A stretch of DNA of 64,000 bases from an uncultured Nitrospirales bacterium (GTDB lineage: Bacteria > Nitrospirota > Nitrospiria > Nitrospirales > UBA8639). Each line of letters begins with the position of its first letter. The stretch's first letter is position 1. Below the pieces are notes generated by a model. It was not told the origin of the DNA. It did no database searches and saw nothing but the letters and a program-made list of their open reading frames with translations. The stretch lies in NCBI GenBank assembly GCA_951812745.1, contig OX638327.1, positions 496,001 to 560,000 of the forward strand, read 5' to 3'. This document shows positions 47,307 to 57,217 of this stretch, piece after piece. A program made the position numbers and the translations under genes.

Positions 47307-48161
47307 TTAAATCCAGCGGGTTCCTTGCGCAGGCTGTTGGGCTTCATTCTCCTTCCCGACCGTTCCTCGCAGGTCTTGAATCCTGGCGCCGATGTCATCC
47401 GCTCGAACCAGAGATTCGCCCACCAGCATGGCCTTGGCTCCGGCTTCCAAAATTTGCAAGACGTCTTCGCGTTTGTGGATTCCACTTTCACTCACGATGA
47501 TTTTCTCGGAAGGAATCCGTGGGGCCAGTCGCCGGGTCACCGAAAGATCGGTCGAGAAAGTTGTCAGGTCCCGATTATTGATGCCGATCAGGACCGCGTC
47601 GGGAATTCGTTCCAGGACCGTATCGATTTCCGATTCGTCGTGCGTTTCAACCAGCACGTCGAGTGCCAGACCCTTGGCTATCGTATAGAAGTCTTCGAGC
47701 TGAATTCGATCCAAGGCCGCTACGATGAGCAGGACGGCATCGGCTCCATAGGCGCGTGCTTCATAGAATTGGACGTCTTCGATCATGAATTCCTTGTTCA
47801 ATGCCGGCAGCCCCACGTGGTCCTTAACGCGGGCCAGGTGGTCCAAATGCCCTTGAAAGAATTCCTGATCCGTCAAGACCGACACGGCTGCCGCTCCGTG
47901 TTTTTTATACGTGCCGGCAATCTCGACCGGGTCGAATCGGTCCTTAAACTCCGGACGCATCAAGCCCTGGCTAGGTGAGGCCTTCTTGATTTCCGTAATC
48001 AGGGCCGGACAGTCAGGCGTACAGGCCTCCTTCAAGGCTTTGATAAAGCCAGACGGTTCGGGCCGATCGGCGATTTTCCCTTTCAGGCCGGTCAGATATC
48101 CGCGGCTTTTTTTTCGGCGGAGTTCCGACTTCTTATGTTCCAGGATTCGATCCAGGATCAT
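47307..48161 (-). CDS. trpC: Indole-3-glycerol-phosphate synthase TrpC
   Basis: A 284-aa TIM-barrel synthase. Landmarks are ALITEIKKASPSQGLMRPEF, VLTDQEFFQGHLDHL, LNKEFMIEDVQFYEARAYGADAVLL (shown here in part as KEFMIEDVQFYEARAYGAD) and IGINNRDLTTFSTDL. It overlaps the trpD stop by four bases (ATGA), indicating translational coupling. Confidence 0.96.
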   Translation of the reverse strand: MILDRILEHKKSELRRKKSRGYLTGLKGKIADRPEPSGFIKALKEACTPDCPALITEIKKASPSQGLMRPEFKDRFDPVEIAGTYKKHGAAAVSVLTDQEFFQGHLDHLARVKDHVGLPALNKEFMIEDVQFYEARAYGADAVLLIVAALDRIQLEDFYTIAKGLALDVLVETHDESEIDTVLERIPDAVLIGINNRDLTTFSTDLSVTRRLAPRIPSEKIIVSESGIHKREDVLQILEAGAKAMLVGESLVRADDIGARIQDLRGTVGKENEAQQPAQGTRWI

Positions 48162-49177
48162 ACGGCGGCCCCATTCGAAAACCGGACAAGTTTCTGAAAC
48201 TTCTCGTACGCGGCACCGCTATCCAATGCATTCGAGGCTTGGCCATACCCCTCCTTCAGGTTTTTGGCTTTTCCGCAGGCGACGAACGCCGGCGCGGCAT
48301 TCATAAGCACCACGTCCCGTTTGGCGTTGCGATGCCCCTTGAGAATCTCCTGGATGATGACCGCATTGTCTTCGGGAGTCCCGCCTTGCAGGTCTTTCGG
48401 ACTGACCCGGGTTAATCCGAAATCTTCAGGCGCAAGGTGATAACTGGAAATCCGTCCGGCCTTGCCTTCGGACACGTAGGTGAAATCGGTCAACGTGATT
48501 TCGTCCAATCCGTCCTTGCCGTGCAGGACGAAACAATGTTGGGTGCCCAAGCGAATGAGGACCTGGGCCAGTTTTTCCGTCAAGGCCTGATCATAGACGC
48601 CTAATACCTGGATGCCGGCGCCCGCGGGGTTGGATAACGGCCCCATGATGTTCATCAACGTTCGGACGCCCATTTCAGAACGAGGCTTGGCGCAATGCTT
48701 CATCGCCCCGTGGTAGAGCGGCGCGAACAAAAAGCCGATCCCGATTTCATCGACGCAGGCTTCCACCCGTTCCGGAGGCAGGTCGATCTTGACGCCCATG
48801 GCGGCTAACACGTCCGCACTCCCGGACCGCGAAGAGACCGACCGGTTCCCATGTTTGGCAACGGTGATGCCGCCTCCGGCCACGACGAAGGCCGCTGCGG
48901 TGGAGATATTGAAGGTATTGGATCGATCACCGCCGGTTCCGCAGGTATCTACGACCTGGGGATCTCCCACGTGGATCCGCACGGCCATTTCACGCATGGC
49001 TTTGACCGATCCCGTGATTTCCTCGACGGTCTCGCCTTTCATCCGAAGGCCCATGAGGTATGCGGCAATTTGGGATTCAGCCGTCGCGCCTTGCATGATC
49101 TCAAGCATGACGTCGTAGGCTTCTTTTTCCGTGAGGTTGTTGCCGTCAACCAATTTTGTGAGGGCGTCTTTGATCAT
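48158..49177 (-). CDS. trpD: Anthranilate phosphoribosyltransferase TrpD
   Basis: A 339-aa enzyme that attaches phosphoribose to anthranilate. The PRPP loop [17 protein letters not shown] and the following [21 protein letters not shown] are complete, as is PLSNPAGAG. It overlaps trpG and trpC by four bases each. Confidence 0.97.
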   Translation of the reverse strand: MIKDALTKLVDGNNLTEKEAYDVMLEIMQGATAESQIAAYLMGLRMKGETVEEITGSVKAMREMAVRIHVGDPQVVDTCGTGGDRSNTFNISTAAAFVVAGGGITVAKHGNRSVSSRSGSADVLAAMGVKIDLPPERVEACVDEIGIGFLFAPLYHGAMKHCAKPRSEMGVRTLMNIMGPLSNPAGAGIQVLGVYDQALTEKLAQVLIRLGTQHCFVLHGKDGLDEITLTDFTYVSEGKAGRISSYHLAPEDFGLTRVSPKDLQGGTPEDNAVIIQEILKGHRNAKRDVVLMNAAPAFVACGKAKNLKEGYGQASNALDSGAAYEKFQKLVRFSNGAAV

Positions 49178-49767
49178 GCCGTCTTCCCTTCACCATGACC
49201 GGAGTCCGGTTCAAGGAAGTTTCGCAATAGATCCATGCCGGCTTTCGTGAGGATCGATTCCGGATGAAACTGCACGCCTTCCGCACCAGACGGAAGATGC
49301 CGGAGGCCCATAATTTCGCCTTCCTCCGTGACCGCTGAAATTTCAAAATCATCGGGCAAGGTTTCCTTATTGACGATCAGCGAATGATACCGCGTGGCTT
49401 CAAACGGGTTGGGCAGGCCTTCAAAAATCGTCTGATTGTCGTGCTTGACCAACGACGTTTTGCCGTGCATCAAACGATCGGCACGGATAATTTCACCACC
49501 GAAGGCAAAGGCCAGGGACTGATGCCCAAGACAGACGCCCAACAGCGGAACGCGTCCGGCAAAACGTCGAATCACCTCCACGGAAATTCCCGCCTCGTTG
49601 GGCGTGCAAGGACCGGGAGAGATCACAATGCGTTTCGGATCCAGTTTCGTAATCTCATCAACCGTGACTTTGTCGTTTCGATACACGTCAATCTCCGCAC
49701 CCAGTTCCCCGAGGTACTGAACCAGGTTGTACGTAAAGGAATCATAATTGTCGATCATGAGTAACAT
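49174..49767 (-). CDS. trpG: Anthranilate synthase glutamine amidotransferase TrpG
   Basis: A 197-aa class I amidotransferase that supplies ammonia to TrpE. The nucleophile Cys is in [17 protein letters not shown] and the His/Glu pair in [26 protein letters not shown] opens the protein. It could also serve PabB in folate synthesis, as in many bacteria with one such subunit. It begins 4 bases after the trpE stop. Confidence 0.96.
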   Translation of the reverse strand: MLLMIDNYDSFTYNLVQYLGELGAEIDVYRNDKVTVDEITKLDPKRIVISPGPCTPNEAGISVEVIRRFAGRVPLLGVCLGHQSLAFAFGGEIIRADRLMHGKTSLVKHDNQTIFEGLPNPFEATRYHSLIVNKETLPDDFEISAVTEEGEIMGLRHLPSGAEGVQFHPESILTKAGMDLLRNFLEPDSGHGEGKTA

Positions 49768-49771
49768 GCGA

Positions 49772-51268
49772 TTATTCCAACCCCTGTTCGGCCATTTCGA
49801 TGCTTCGCATCATGGCGCGAGCCTTGTTGCACGTTTCTTCGTATTCCTTGGTCGGGTCCGAATCGGCGACGATTCCCGCGCCGGCCTGAACAAAGGCATC
49901 CCGGCCCTTAATGACAATGGTTCGAATATTGATACAGGTATCCATATTGCCCGAGAAACTGAAATAGCCCACGGCGCCGGCATAGGGTCCTCGTTGCGTG
50001 GGTTCGAGTTCTTCGATGATCTGCATGGCTCGAATCTTCGGGGCACCCGAGACCGTGCCGGCCGGGAAGCATGCTTTCATGACGTCATACGCGTCCTGTC
50101 CAGGATTCAACGTGCCCGTCACCTGCGAGACAATGTGCATGACGTGAGAGTATCGTTCGATTTTCATGAACGGATCAAGCGCGACGGTGCCCGTTCGAGC
50201 CACGCGTCCGACGTCGTTCCGGCCCAGATCGACCAGCATGACGTGTTCGGCGCGTTCCTTCGTATCGGCTAACAATTCGTCGGCCAACGCCTGGTCCTCG
50301 GCGACCGTGGCCCCGCGCTTTCGCGTGCCCGCGATCGGCCGGACGACGACCTGGTCGTCTTCGCACCGGACCAGGATTTCCGGTGAGGATCCGACCAATT
50401 CGACTCCCGCCACCCGGAGATAGAACATGTACGGTGAAGGATTGATGACCCGTAACGCGCGATAGATTTCCAGGGGAGGCGCGTGGATCCTGGTCTGCCA
50501 TCGTTGGGAGACCACGGCCTGCACGATATCGCCGGCCTGGATATATTCTTTGGTCCGCATCACCATTTTTTCAAAGGTGGCCTGAGCCATATTGGAAGTG
50601 AAGCGTGGAACGTGCCGGCGCCCGGAGGCTGACTTGTACCGCAAGGGGATCTTGAGCTTCGCAATCATTTTTTCGATCCGGGTCGTGGCATCCACGTAGG
50701 CGGATCTGACGTCAGATTGCCTGGAAGATGCAATATGCGCATTGGCCACGACTTTGATCGTATGCCGCACGTTATCGAAGATCAAAAGCGTGTCCGTGAC
50801 GAAAAAGGCAAGCAGGGGCAAGCGGGCGGACTCCTTGGGATACTCGGGTATCGGTTCGAAAAATCGCACCACGTCATACCCCAGATAGCCGACGGCTCCT
50901 CCGACAAAGCGCGGAAGATCGGGCACATGTACCGGCTGAAATTCGTCCAGCATGGCCTGGATATGAGCCAAAGGATTGTGCCCCAACGGACGGGTTTCCG
51001 TTTTGCGACCCCTTTTGATGCGGAGGGTGCCGCCGTCTTCCCACAACACTTGTGTGGCCCCGCTGCCCAAAAAGGAATACCGCGCCCAATGCTCGCCGCC
51101 TTCGATACTTTCAAACAGGAAAGCCGTGTTGCCGGCATTGATTTTCGAAAACGCGCTGACCGGCGTTTCCCGATCCGCCAGGATTTCGCGATAGACCGGC
51201 ACCAGATTCCCCATCGTGGCCAATTGGCTGAATTGAGCCAAACTTATTGAATAACAAGGCTTTTTCAT
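49772..51268 (-). CDS. trpE: Anthranilate synthase component I TrpE
   Basis: A 498-aa chorismate-using enzyme that starts tryptophan synthesis. It has the feedback-site-like segment FLFESIEGG, and the catalytic region with [37 protein letters not shown] and [15 protein letters not shown] chose the ATG at 51268 (MKKPCYSI); an upstream TTG at 51295 is in frame but weak. It is the first gene of the trpEGDCFBA operon. No leader peptide with tandem Trp codons is evident upstream. Confidence 0.95.
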   Translation of the reverse strand: MKKPCYSISLAQFSQLATMGNLVPVYREILADRETPVSAFSKINAGNTAFLFESIEGGEHWARYSFLGSGATQVLWEDGGTLRIKRGRKTETRPLGHNPLAHIQAMLDEFQPVHVPDLPRFVGGAVGYLGYDVVRFFEPIPEYPKESARLPLLAFFVTDTLLIFDNVRHTIKVVANAHIASSRQSDVRSAYVDATTRIEKMIAKLKIPLRYKSASGRRHVPRFTSNMAQATFEKMVMRTKEYIQAGDIVQAVVSQRWQTRIHAPPLEIYRALRVINPSPYMFYLRVAGVELVGSSPEILVRCEDDQVVVRPIAGTRKRGATVAEDQALADELLADTKERAEHVMLVDLGRNDVGRVARTGTVALDPFMKIERYSHVMHIVSQVTGTLNPGQDAYDVMKACFPAGTVSGAPKIRAMQIIEELEPTQRGPYAGAVGYFSFSGNMDTCINIRTIVIKGRDAFVQAGAGIVADSDPTKEYEETCNKARAMMRSIEMAEQGLE

Positions 51269-51592
51269 GGTCGGCACGGTATCATGCGGCTTCAAAACAA
51301 GTCAATGAAGTACACAGGTGAGACTGGTTTTCCCTCTGAATGATCATCAAAGGCCGGCGCCCTACAATTGACCACACCAAATCTGTCGTTCTAAACGAAG
51401 TGAAGAATCTCTCGCTGAATAATCGAACGCCTCAACGACCCGTTCGCTTTGCTCAGGCCAGGCTCCTTGATCCTTCGCGTTGCTCAGGATAACAAGCTGG
51501 TCGCGTTACCTGCATGCGAGAATTGTCAGTGAATGAGCCAACCTTTACTATTCTGAATAATCCGGTTTTGAAAGAATGATGTCTCGCGCAGT
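51269..51592. other. Divergent gap between trpE and def, with a dispersed-repeat-like segment
   Basis: Bases 51383-51493 contain the stretch GTCGTTCTAAACGAAGTGAAG and two similar TTCGC(T/G)TTGCTCAGG units, resembling dispersed TGAGCGAAGCGAAGAATC repeats seen in many genomes. I found no clear trp attenuator or strong promoter on either strand. Confidence 0.35.
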
Positions 51593-52147
51593 ATGACAGA
51601 AGGGAAACTGATTGTGGCATTATTAATAATTATCAGGCTGGGGCATCCGAAAATTCAAGAGGGAGCGGAACCGGTTTCTTCTGAAGAAGTGCGCTCGCGG
51701 GAAATCCAGCGACTCATTGACGATATGGTCGAGACCATGCGGGATGCCCATGGCGTGGGCATTGCCGCGCCGCAGGTCCACGTGTCCAAACAGATCATCG
51801 TGATCGAAGTCTCACCGGAGAACCCGCGCTATCCGAACCACCCGGCCGTTCCGCTCCTGGTGTTGCTCAACCCCACCATCACGGACCACGCGGAGACCAC
51901 GGAAGCGGGCTGGGAAGGGTGTTTGAGCGTGCCGGATTTACGCGGTCTCGTGCCGCGTTGGACGAGGCTGAGCGTCAGTGGCCTTGATCGTCGAGGCCAA
52001 GCCGTCCGATTGGACGCCGAAGGGTTTTTTGCCCGCGTGCTCCAGCATGAAGTGGATCATTTGCATGGCCGGGTCTTTTTGGATCGATTGCCAGACCTGA
52101 AGACACTCACGCACTTGCGCGAATATGAGCTATTCTGGAAGAGCTAA
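51593..52147 (+). CDS. def: Peptide deformylase
   Basis: A 184-aa metalloenzyme that removes the formyl group from new proteins. The three motifs are intact: GVGIAAPQ, EGCLSVPD (metal Cys) and QHEVDHLHG (two metal His, catalytic Glu). The N-terminus is a little longer than in E. coli Def. It stands alone, not with fmt. Confidence 0.95.
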   Translation: MTEGKLIVALLIIIRLGHPKIQEGAEPVSSEEVRSREIQRLIDDMVETMRDAHGVGIAAPQVHVSKQIIVIEVSPENPRYPNHPAVPLLVLLNPTITDHAETTEAGWEGCLSVPDLRGLVPRWTRLSVSGLDRRGQAVRLDAEGFFARVLQHEVDHLHGRVFLDRLPDLKTLTHLREYELFWKS

Positions 52148-52200
52148 GAGAATTGTTGAATGACGCCACGCTAATCCAACCTGCCTTGGCGAACCAGGCC

Positions 52201-52231
52201 GGCGAGGGCTTGGAGGAGAGCCACCCTCGCC
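52201..52231. other. GC-rich hairpin downstream of def
   Basis: GGCGAGGG (52201-52208) pairs with CCCTCGCC (52224-52231). It sits 54 bases after the def stop and 138 bases from the convergent nirK stop. No T-run follows, so terminator function is uncertain. Confidence 0.3.
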
Positions 52232-52368
52232 TCAATCATTAGGGGGTTGCGTTTGGCCGGGTGAGGCAGGGGTCATGCATGGCCCCCAAACAAACCTCTC
52301 ATTGCTTAGAAGTCAATTCCGACGTACTCATTGATCGTTCCGACGTTATCAACGGTGACAGCACCGGC

Positions 52369-53391
52369 TTATTGAAGTCCTTTGTAGATCTCAGGTTTCT
52401 CTTCCCCTTCCACCTTCAGAAGACCCAGCGCGCCTTTCTCGATGCGAAAGATCGAGTGGTCCACCGAGATATAGGTGCCGGGCACTTCGACGACAAATTC
52501 CGCGATGGTAGACCCCGCAGCCGGCACCAGCGTGGTTTGCACGTTTTCCAGGGGTGGGGTGGTGAGCGAACCTTCCGTCCAGACTTTGTCGAAGATCTCG
52601 CCGATGATGTGCCACGACGAGACCAGGTTGGGGCCGGCATTGCCGAAGAAAATCCGGATACGGTCCCCGGCTTTTGCCGTGAGGGGATTTTTGACCAGAG
52701 AGCCGGCCATGCCGTTGTAGACGACGTAGGTGGGGTGCTCGGCAGACCCTTTTTTATGATCAAACTCCAGGACGCTGCCACCCCCGCCGAAAAAGCCGCC
52801 GGCCTCCTTGGTGTAAAAATCGCTCTGCAGGAGATAGAATTCCTTATCCACGGGAGGCAGGCCGCCTTCCGGTTCCACCAGGATCATGCCATACATGCCG
52901 TTTGCAATATGCGCCGGGATCGACGGCGATGCGGTGGCGCAATGGTACACGTAGAGACCGGGATTGATTGCTTTAAAGCTCAGTCCGGTTTTCTTCCCGG
53001 GTTCGGTATTCAGCATCGCGGCGCCGCCACCCGGTCCGTTGACCGCATGGAAGTCGATATTGTGACTTTCGCTGCTGTCCTTCCTGTTCGTTAAATGGAT
53101 TTCTACTGTATCGCCCACCCGCACGCGGATCATGGGACCGGGCACTGTGCCGTTGAAACTCCAGAATTTATATTGCTTTCCTTCGGCGATGGTGCCGACG
53201 TATTCCTTCGCTTCCATGTTGACCACGACGGTTGCCGGCTTGGTGCGGGTGATGGGCGGAGGAACGTTCGGTGCCGTCGAGAGTTGGGCTTTGATGGTTT
53301 CTGCGGACGCCAGGACCGGACTGCCGGCCAGGCACAGGGCGACAACCCACGCGCTGCGAACCCCTGCTTTGCGAGAAAATTCCTGCTGCAT
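52369..53391 (-). CDS. nirK: Copper-containing nitrite reductase NirK
   Basis: A 340-aa periplasmic enzyme that reduces nitrite to nitric oxide, made of two cupredoxin domains. A signal peptide (AWVVALCLAGSPVLASA) precedes the mature part. Type 1 copper ligands: His in NIDFHAV region, Cys in YHCATAS, His in IPAHIANGM and the following Met. Type 2 ligands: His in DFHAVNGPGG, YHC and SSWHIIG. AAGGAGG precedes the start; ATG 53391 has better spacing than ATG 53394. The Crp/Fnr gene lies just upstream on the same strand, with an FNR-type box between. NirK is common in Nitrospira, but its physiological role there is unsettled. Confidence 0.93.
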   Translation of the reverse strand: MQQEFSRKAGVRSAWVVALCLAGSPVLASAETIKAQLSTAPNVPPPITRTKPATVVVNMEAKEYVGTIAEGKQYKFWSFNGTVPGPMIRVRVGDTVEIHLTNRKDSSESHNIDFHAVNGPGGGAAMLNTEPGKKTGLSFKAINPGLYVYHCATASPSIPAHIANGMYGMILVEPEGGLPPVDKEFYLLQSDFYTKEAGGFFGGGGSVLEFDHKKGSAEHPTYVVYNGMAGSLVKNPLTAKAGDRIRIFFGNAGPNLVSSWHIIGEIFDKVWTEGSLTTPPLENVQTTLVPAAGSTIAEFVVEVPGTYISVDHSIFRIEKGALGLLKVEGEEKPEIYKGLQ

Positions 53392-53556
53392 CATTCAACC
53401 TCCTTCACGTGATGAGTAAAAAGTTACAGATAATTTTTCCGGATTTCGGGATGAAGGCCTCTCCTCGCAGTGCTGCAACAACGGCAGAGGGCCATTTGTG
53501 CCGGTGCATCCTTCAGCACCGGTGGGTCACTATGGCAGCTTTACGGGCGAAATACA

Positions 53557-53570
53557 TTGATGTGGATCAA
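53557..53570. promoter_or_regulatory. Perfect FNR/DNR-type operator upstream of nirK
   Basis: TTGAT-GTGG-ATCAA is an exact palindromic FNR-type site. It is 166 bases before the nirK ATG at 53391 and about 50 bases after the stop codon of the adjacent Crp/Fnr gene. Only one such site was noticed in any intergenic region of the window. Confidence 0.7.
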
Positions 53571-53619
53571 CTCCTGCCATTTTTTCCGGATGGAATCAGA
53601 GAATGGAGAAGCGCAGGAT

Positions 53620-54336
53620 TCAAGACACGAGTTGTTTCAAGGCGTCCATATCAGTAATGATCAACTTTTTGCCGGATTGGGCGAGGAGAATGCCCTGTTC
53701 TTTCAATCGGGTCAAAATACGAACCGCAGTCTCCTCCGTGATGGCAATCATATGCGCAATTTCCTGCCGGGTGAGTTGGATCCCGATATAGACGCCTTCG
53801 GGTTCCTTCTCGCCGAGTTTTTCGGCAAGTCGCAATAATAGCGCGGCCAAGCGAGTTTCGGCAGGATCGAGGGCAAGGCTCTTGGCGAGGTCTTGCGATT
53901 CCTTGAGGCGGTTCCCGAGATAGCTGATGACTTGCATTGTCACAGGCGGGTGCTGGTGTAGGCACTCGAAATAGATTGCCCTGTTGAGTTTCAGAACGGT
54001 GGTTGGGCCCAAAGACTGTGCATTGCCGGGATGAACCGTATCTCCCTCAAAGGTAACCGACTCGCAGCAAAACATCTCTCCGGGTAGCAGAATCTTGAGA
54101 ATCAGTTCATCCCCTTGAGGAGCGTATTTTAAACATTTGATCGCTCCCTGTTTCAGGAAATAAAACCACTCGGCCTTTTCGCCTTCCCGAAAAATGAACT
54201 CGTCTTTCTCATAGCGCTGTTCGACCAGCTTGGTCCTGATGTCTTCGAGTGTCTCGTCGGGAAGAAAGGAAAGAAGAGGAACGGTTTTCAGAAGAGCGAG
54301 GTCAGTCACGTCGGTGGTGCTTTCAAGGGATCGCAT
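53620..54336 (-). CDS. Crp/Fnr-family transcriptional regulator
   Basis: A 238-aa regulator with an N-terminal cyclic-nucleotide-binding-like domain (FIFREGEKAEWFYFLKQG) and a C-terminal winged helix (LTRQEIAHMIAITEETAVRIL). The recognition helix has E..VR where FNR has E..SR, which favours TTGAT-type half-sites over the CRP TGTGA. There is no N-terminal cysteine cluster, so it is not a classic oxygen-sensing FNR; a DNR/NNR-like nitric-oxide sensor is possible. The FNR-type box directly downstream and the following nirK suggest it controls nirK (inference). Confidence 0.92.
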   Translation of the reverse strand: MRSLESTTDVTDLALLKTVPLLSFLPDETLEDIRTKLVEQRYEKDEFIFREGEKAEWFYFLKQGAIKCLKYAPQGDELILKILLPGEMFCCESVTFEGDTVHPGNAQSLGPTTVLKLNRAIYFECLHQHPPVTMQVISYLGNRLKESQDLAKSLALDPAETRLAALLLRLAEKLGEKEPEGVYIGIQLTRQEIAHMIAITEETAVRILTRLKEQGILLAQSGKKLIITDMDALKQLVS

Positions 54337-54697
54337 TGAATGTACGCTTCACGGGTACGCAACGTACTTACGTACCATGTCAGGCTTCCCGAAGACTGTC
54401 ACCGGGGAGCATGGTATACTACTTTATTTGAGTAAGGCAATTGGGCGGGGAGAGGAAACGCGGGTGGAGTAGAATCGCATATATTTGTCGCCGCGCCATT
54501 TCGGGTCGAGCCCGGGAATGCCTCATGGCGCTTCTTTCCAGCGGCCTCTCTAGGCGGCATAAGATGCCGCCGCTACAACTGCGTAGAGGCCGCTGGGCAC
54601 AGATGATCATGCTGCTCGAAATGCGCACTACCTCCCGACTTTTCTCTCTTCGGAAAAAGTCCCCGTCCTTACAAAGGAGGGGAATCAGGCGGGCTTG
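54337..54697. other. Intergenic region between crp and the FAH-family gene
   Basis: It holds alternating GTAC units near 54354-54380 (GTACGCAACGTACTTACGTAC), which could be an operator for the regulator gene, and the nested palindrome at 54538-54596. An AAAGGAGGGG run (54673-54682) lies rather far (about 15 bases) before the next ATG. Confidence 0.35.
54538..54596. repeat. Nested palindromic repeat
   Basis: A perfect 12-bp outer stem, CCAGCGGCCTCT with AGAGGCCGCTGG, encloses a perfect 8-bp inner stem, GGCGGCAT with ATGCCGCC, around a 3-base loop. It is of the REP/BIME type and lies between genes. Confidence 0.6.
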
Positions 54698-55498
54698 ATG
54701 AAAATCGTCCGGTTTCAGAACAGTGCGGGTACGGTCCACTATGGCGAGCGGGTGGACGAGGGGTCGGCTCGACTTATTGAAGGAACGATTTTCGGAACGT
54801 ATTGTGTTACGGACAGGGTCGTTGCGATGAGAAAGCTTCTCGCTCCCGTTGAACCACGAAATATTCTTTGTGTGGGACTGAATTACCGGCGGCACGCGGA
54901 AGAAACGGGCGCAAGGATTCCCGAATACCCCGTGTTGTTTATCAAGGCGGTGAATGCGCTGTCCCATCCCGGTGATCCCATTGTCATTCCCAGAGTCGCT
55001 CCGGGGCAAGTCGATTGCGAAGGGGAATTGGCGGTGGTCATCGGAAAGCCGGGGAAGAACATTGAACCGCGCCAGGCTCTCGACCACGTGCTGGGGTACA
55101 CGTGCGCCAACGACGTCAGCGCCCGTCGCTGGCAAAAAGAGGGCGGAGGCAAGCAGTGGTGCCGGGGAAAATCTTTCGACACGTTCTGTCCTCTTGGACC
55201 CTGTCTGGTCACCACCGACGAAATTCCGGATCCCAATGCTCTGAAGATCAAAACCACACTGAATGAAAAAATCATGCAGGATTCGACCACCGCGGACATG
55301 ATTTTCGACGTTCCTTCCCTGATCAGCTTTTTGAGCGAAGGGACGACGTTGTTGCCGGGGACGGTCATCCTGACTGGTACTCCGCAAGGCGTCGGGTTTG
55401 CGCGAAACCCGCAGGTCTTTCTCAAAAAAGGAGACCGGGTCGCCATTGAAATCGAACGAATCGGAACGCTTGTCAATCCCGTTTCCGAGGAAGCGTAA
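54698..55498 (+). CDS. Fumarylacetoacetate hydrolase-family protein
   Basis: A 266-aa FAH-fold enzyme. Metal ligands are seen as E-x-E in DCEGELAVVIG and Asp in GYTCANDVSAR; the substrate loop GKSFDTFCPLGP and the end block LTGTPQGVGFARNP are conserved. Members hydrolyse or decarboxylate acylpyruvates, oxaloacetate or aromatic degradation products, and the exact substrate cannot be read here. ATG 54698 is preferred to TTG 54695. No degradation pathway genes are adjacent. Confidence 0.88.
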   Translation: MKIVRFQNSAGTVHYGERVDEGSARLIEGTIFGTYCVTDRVVAMRKLLAPVEPRNILCVGLNYRRHAEETGARIPEYPVLFIKAVNALSHPGDPIVIPRVAPGQVDCEGELAVVIGKPGKNIEPRQALDHVLGYTCANDVSARRWQKEGGGKQWCRGKSFDTFCPLGPCLVTTDEIPDPNALKIKTTLNEKIMQDSTTADMIFDVPSLISFLSEGTTLLPGTVILTGTPQGVGFARNPQVFLKKGDRVAIEIERIGTLVNPVSEEA

Positions 55499-55524
55499 AA
55501 AGGATGGCGCATGCCCTTGAACCC

Positions 55525-57087
55525 TTACAAACGGTTCGCTCCGGCGGGCGGGTCCAAATAGTTACGCGCTTGCCAAACGAGTATGAGCACGGGCAATCCC
55601 AGCAGGGCGGTTAGCATGAAAAAATGTGAATAACCCATGCTGTCCACGATGGTGCCTGAGTAGCCCCCCAGGATTTTGGGGAATAGGGTCATGAGCGAGC
55701 TGAAGATGGCATATTGCATGGCGGTAAATTGGACGTTGGTGAGGCTGGAGAGAAAGGCGACGAAGGCCGCACTGGCCAATCCCGCGGACAGGTTATCGAC
55801 GGAAATCACCAGATAGAGCATGCTCAGATCGTGTCCAACGGCGGCCAACACGATAAACAGGAGATTGGTGACGGCGGACAAAAGAGCCCCGAGCAAGAGA
55901 ATACGGATCATGCCGTATCGGACGGACAGGAGGCCGCCCAGAAACCCGCCGGCAATGGTCATGAAGAGCCCGAAGGTTTTCACGACACCGGCAATTTCCG
56001 GCTTGGTGAATCCCACGTCCTGGTAGAACACGTTGGCGATGACGCCCAATACAATGTCGGAAATGCGGTAAACCCCGATCAGCAGCAAAAGCAGTAAAGC
56101 GGAGTTCAGCCCGTATCGTCTGAAGAAGTCTTTCAGCGGGGCGACGTAGGTATCCTGCATCATGGCCCTGCTCACGACTCCGGTGCGAATCATGAGTGTG
56201 GCGACCAGCCACGCCGCCACCACGCCCGTGCCCAGTCGTGCCGTCTCGACCAGGAACCTCGCGCCGGCGTCGGCGCCGAGCACGCCGGCCAGCATGTGGC
56301 TCAGCTTAGCCGCCGGTTCGGAGGAATAATAAAAGACCAGGATGAATCCGGTGACGGCCGCGAGGCACATGAACAGGATCCCCGCGTAATCGCCTGTCGA
56401 CCGGGAAGGCATACTCGTGTCGCGAGTGGTTGGTTCGGCAATGACCAGCGTCGTCAGGACGCCTACCGACATGGCTGCGGCCATGAGCAGATAGGCGCCC
56501 TGCCAAGCCTGATAGTCATAGGCTCCCTTGGTCGATCCGAAGGCACTGGCCAGGAATAGAGCCCCGGCTCCCGACACCAGCATCCCGATGCGATACCCCG
56601 CGATATAGGTAGACGACAGCAGGGCTTGGAGCGAAACGTCTGCGGATTCGATTCGGTAGGCGTCAATCACGATGTCTTGGGTGGCGGATGAAAAGCCCAG
56701 CAGCACGGCGGCCAAGGCCATCATGGTGAGGCTGATCTGTCCTTGGGCCGGGTCGACCATGGCCATGCCGGTAATCGCCGCAATGACGGCCCCTTGTGCC
56801 AGCAGCATCCATCCGCGTCGCCGTCCCAACCTTCGAGTCAGAAGAGGGATGGGTAACGTGTCCACGAGCGGCGCCCAGACGAACTTGAAGGAGTAGCCCA
56901 ATGCGGCCCAACTGAAGAAGGTGACGGCCGAACGCTCGACGCCGGCCTCACGCAACCACAACGACAACGACGAAAAAATCAACAGGAGGGGAATCCCGGC
57001 CGAGAAGCCGAGAAACAACATGGTGATGACCCGTGGGTGCCCGAACGACTGCAAAGAATGTCGCCAGGGGTGCGAGATCGCGCTCAT
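55525..57087 (-). CDS. AmpG-like major facilitator transporter
   Basis: A 520-aa MFS permease with about twelve to fourteen helices. The opening GHPRVITMLFLGFSAGIPLLL and the loop KFVWAPLVDTLPIPLLTRRLGRR match AmpG, which imports anhydro-muropeptides for cell-wall recycling. It is convergent with the FAH-family gene. No amidase or lactamase gene is nearby, so the muropeptide role rests on homology only. Confidence 0.85.
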   Translation of the reverse strand: MSAISHPWRHSLQSFGHPRVITMLFLGFSAGIPLLLIFSSLSLWLREAGVERSAVTFFSWAALGYSFKFVWAPLVDTLPIPLLTRRLGRRRGWMLLAQGAVIAAITGMAMVDPAQGQISLTMMALAAVLLGFSSATQDIVIDAYRIESADVSLQALLSSTYIAGYRIGMLVSGAGALFLASAFGSTKGAYDYQAWQGAYLLMAAAMSVGVLTTLVIAEPTTRDTSMPSRSTGDYAGILFMCLAAVTGFILVFYYSSEPAAKLSHMLAGVLGADAGARFLVETARLGTGVVAAWLVATLMIRTGVVSRAMMQDTYVAPLKDFFRRYGLNSALLLLLLIGVYRISDIVLGVIANVFYQDVGFTKPEIAGVVKTFGLFMTIAGGFLGGLLSVRYGMIRILLLGALLSAVTNLLFIVLAAVGHDLSMLYLVISVDNLSAGLASAAFVAFLSSLTNVQFTAMQYAIFSSLMTLFPKILGGYSGTIVDSMGYSHFFMLTALLGLPVLILVWQARNYLDPPAGANRL

Positions 57088-57217
57088 CGTTCTTCAATAC
57101 AATCCGTATGCGGTGAAGTCCGGTGTGAACCGGGGAGTCTTGCCCGGTAGTCTGCCATGCTCTACTATTGGGCGTCTATAGAATAGGGAAGCAGGACGTG
57201 AATGGAGAAAGGGAGTG

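Noticed and set aside
51269-51592. Tryptophan attenuator before trpE
   Set aside because: No short leader peptide with consecutive Trp codons and no terminator hairpin with a T-run was found on the minus strand.
52261-53094. Long plus-strand open frame opposite nirK
   Set aside because: It is the antisense shadow of nirK. The minus-strand frame has all copper ligands and a signal peptide; the plus frame resembles nothing.
53620-54336. Classical oxygen-sensing FNR
   Set aside because: The N-terminal cysteines that hold the FNR iron-sulfur cluster are missing; only an internal Cys-Cys pair is present.
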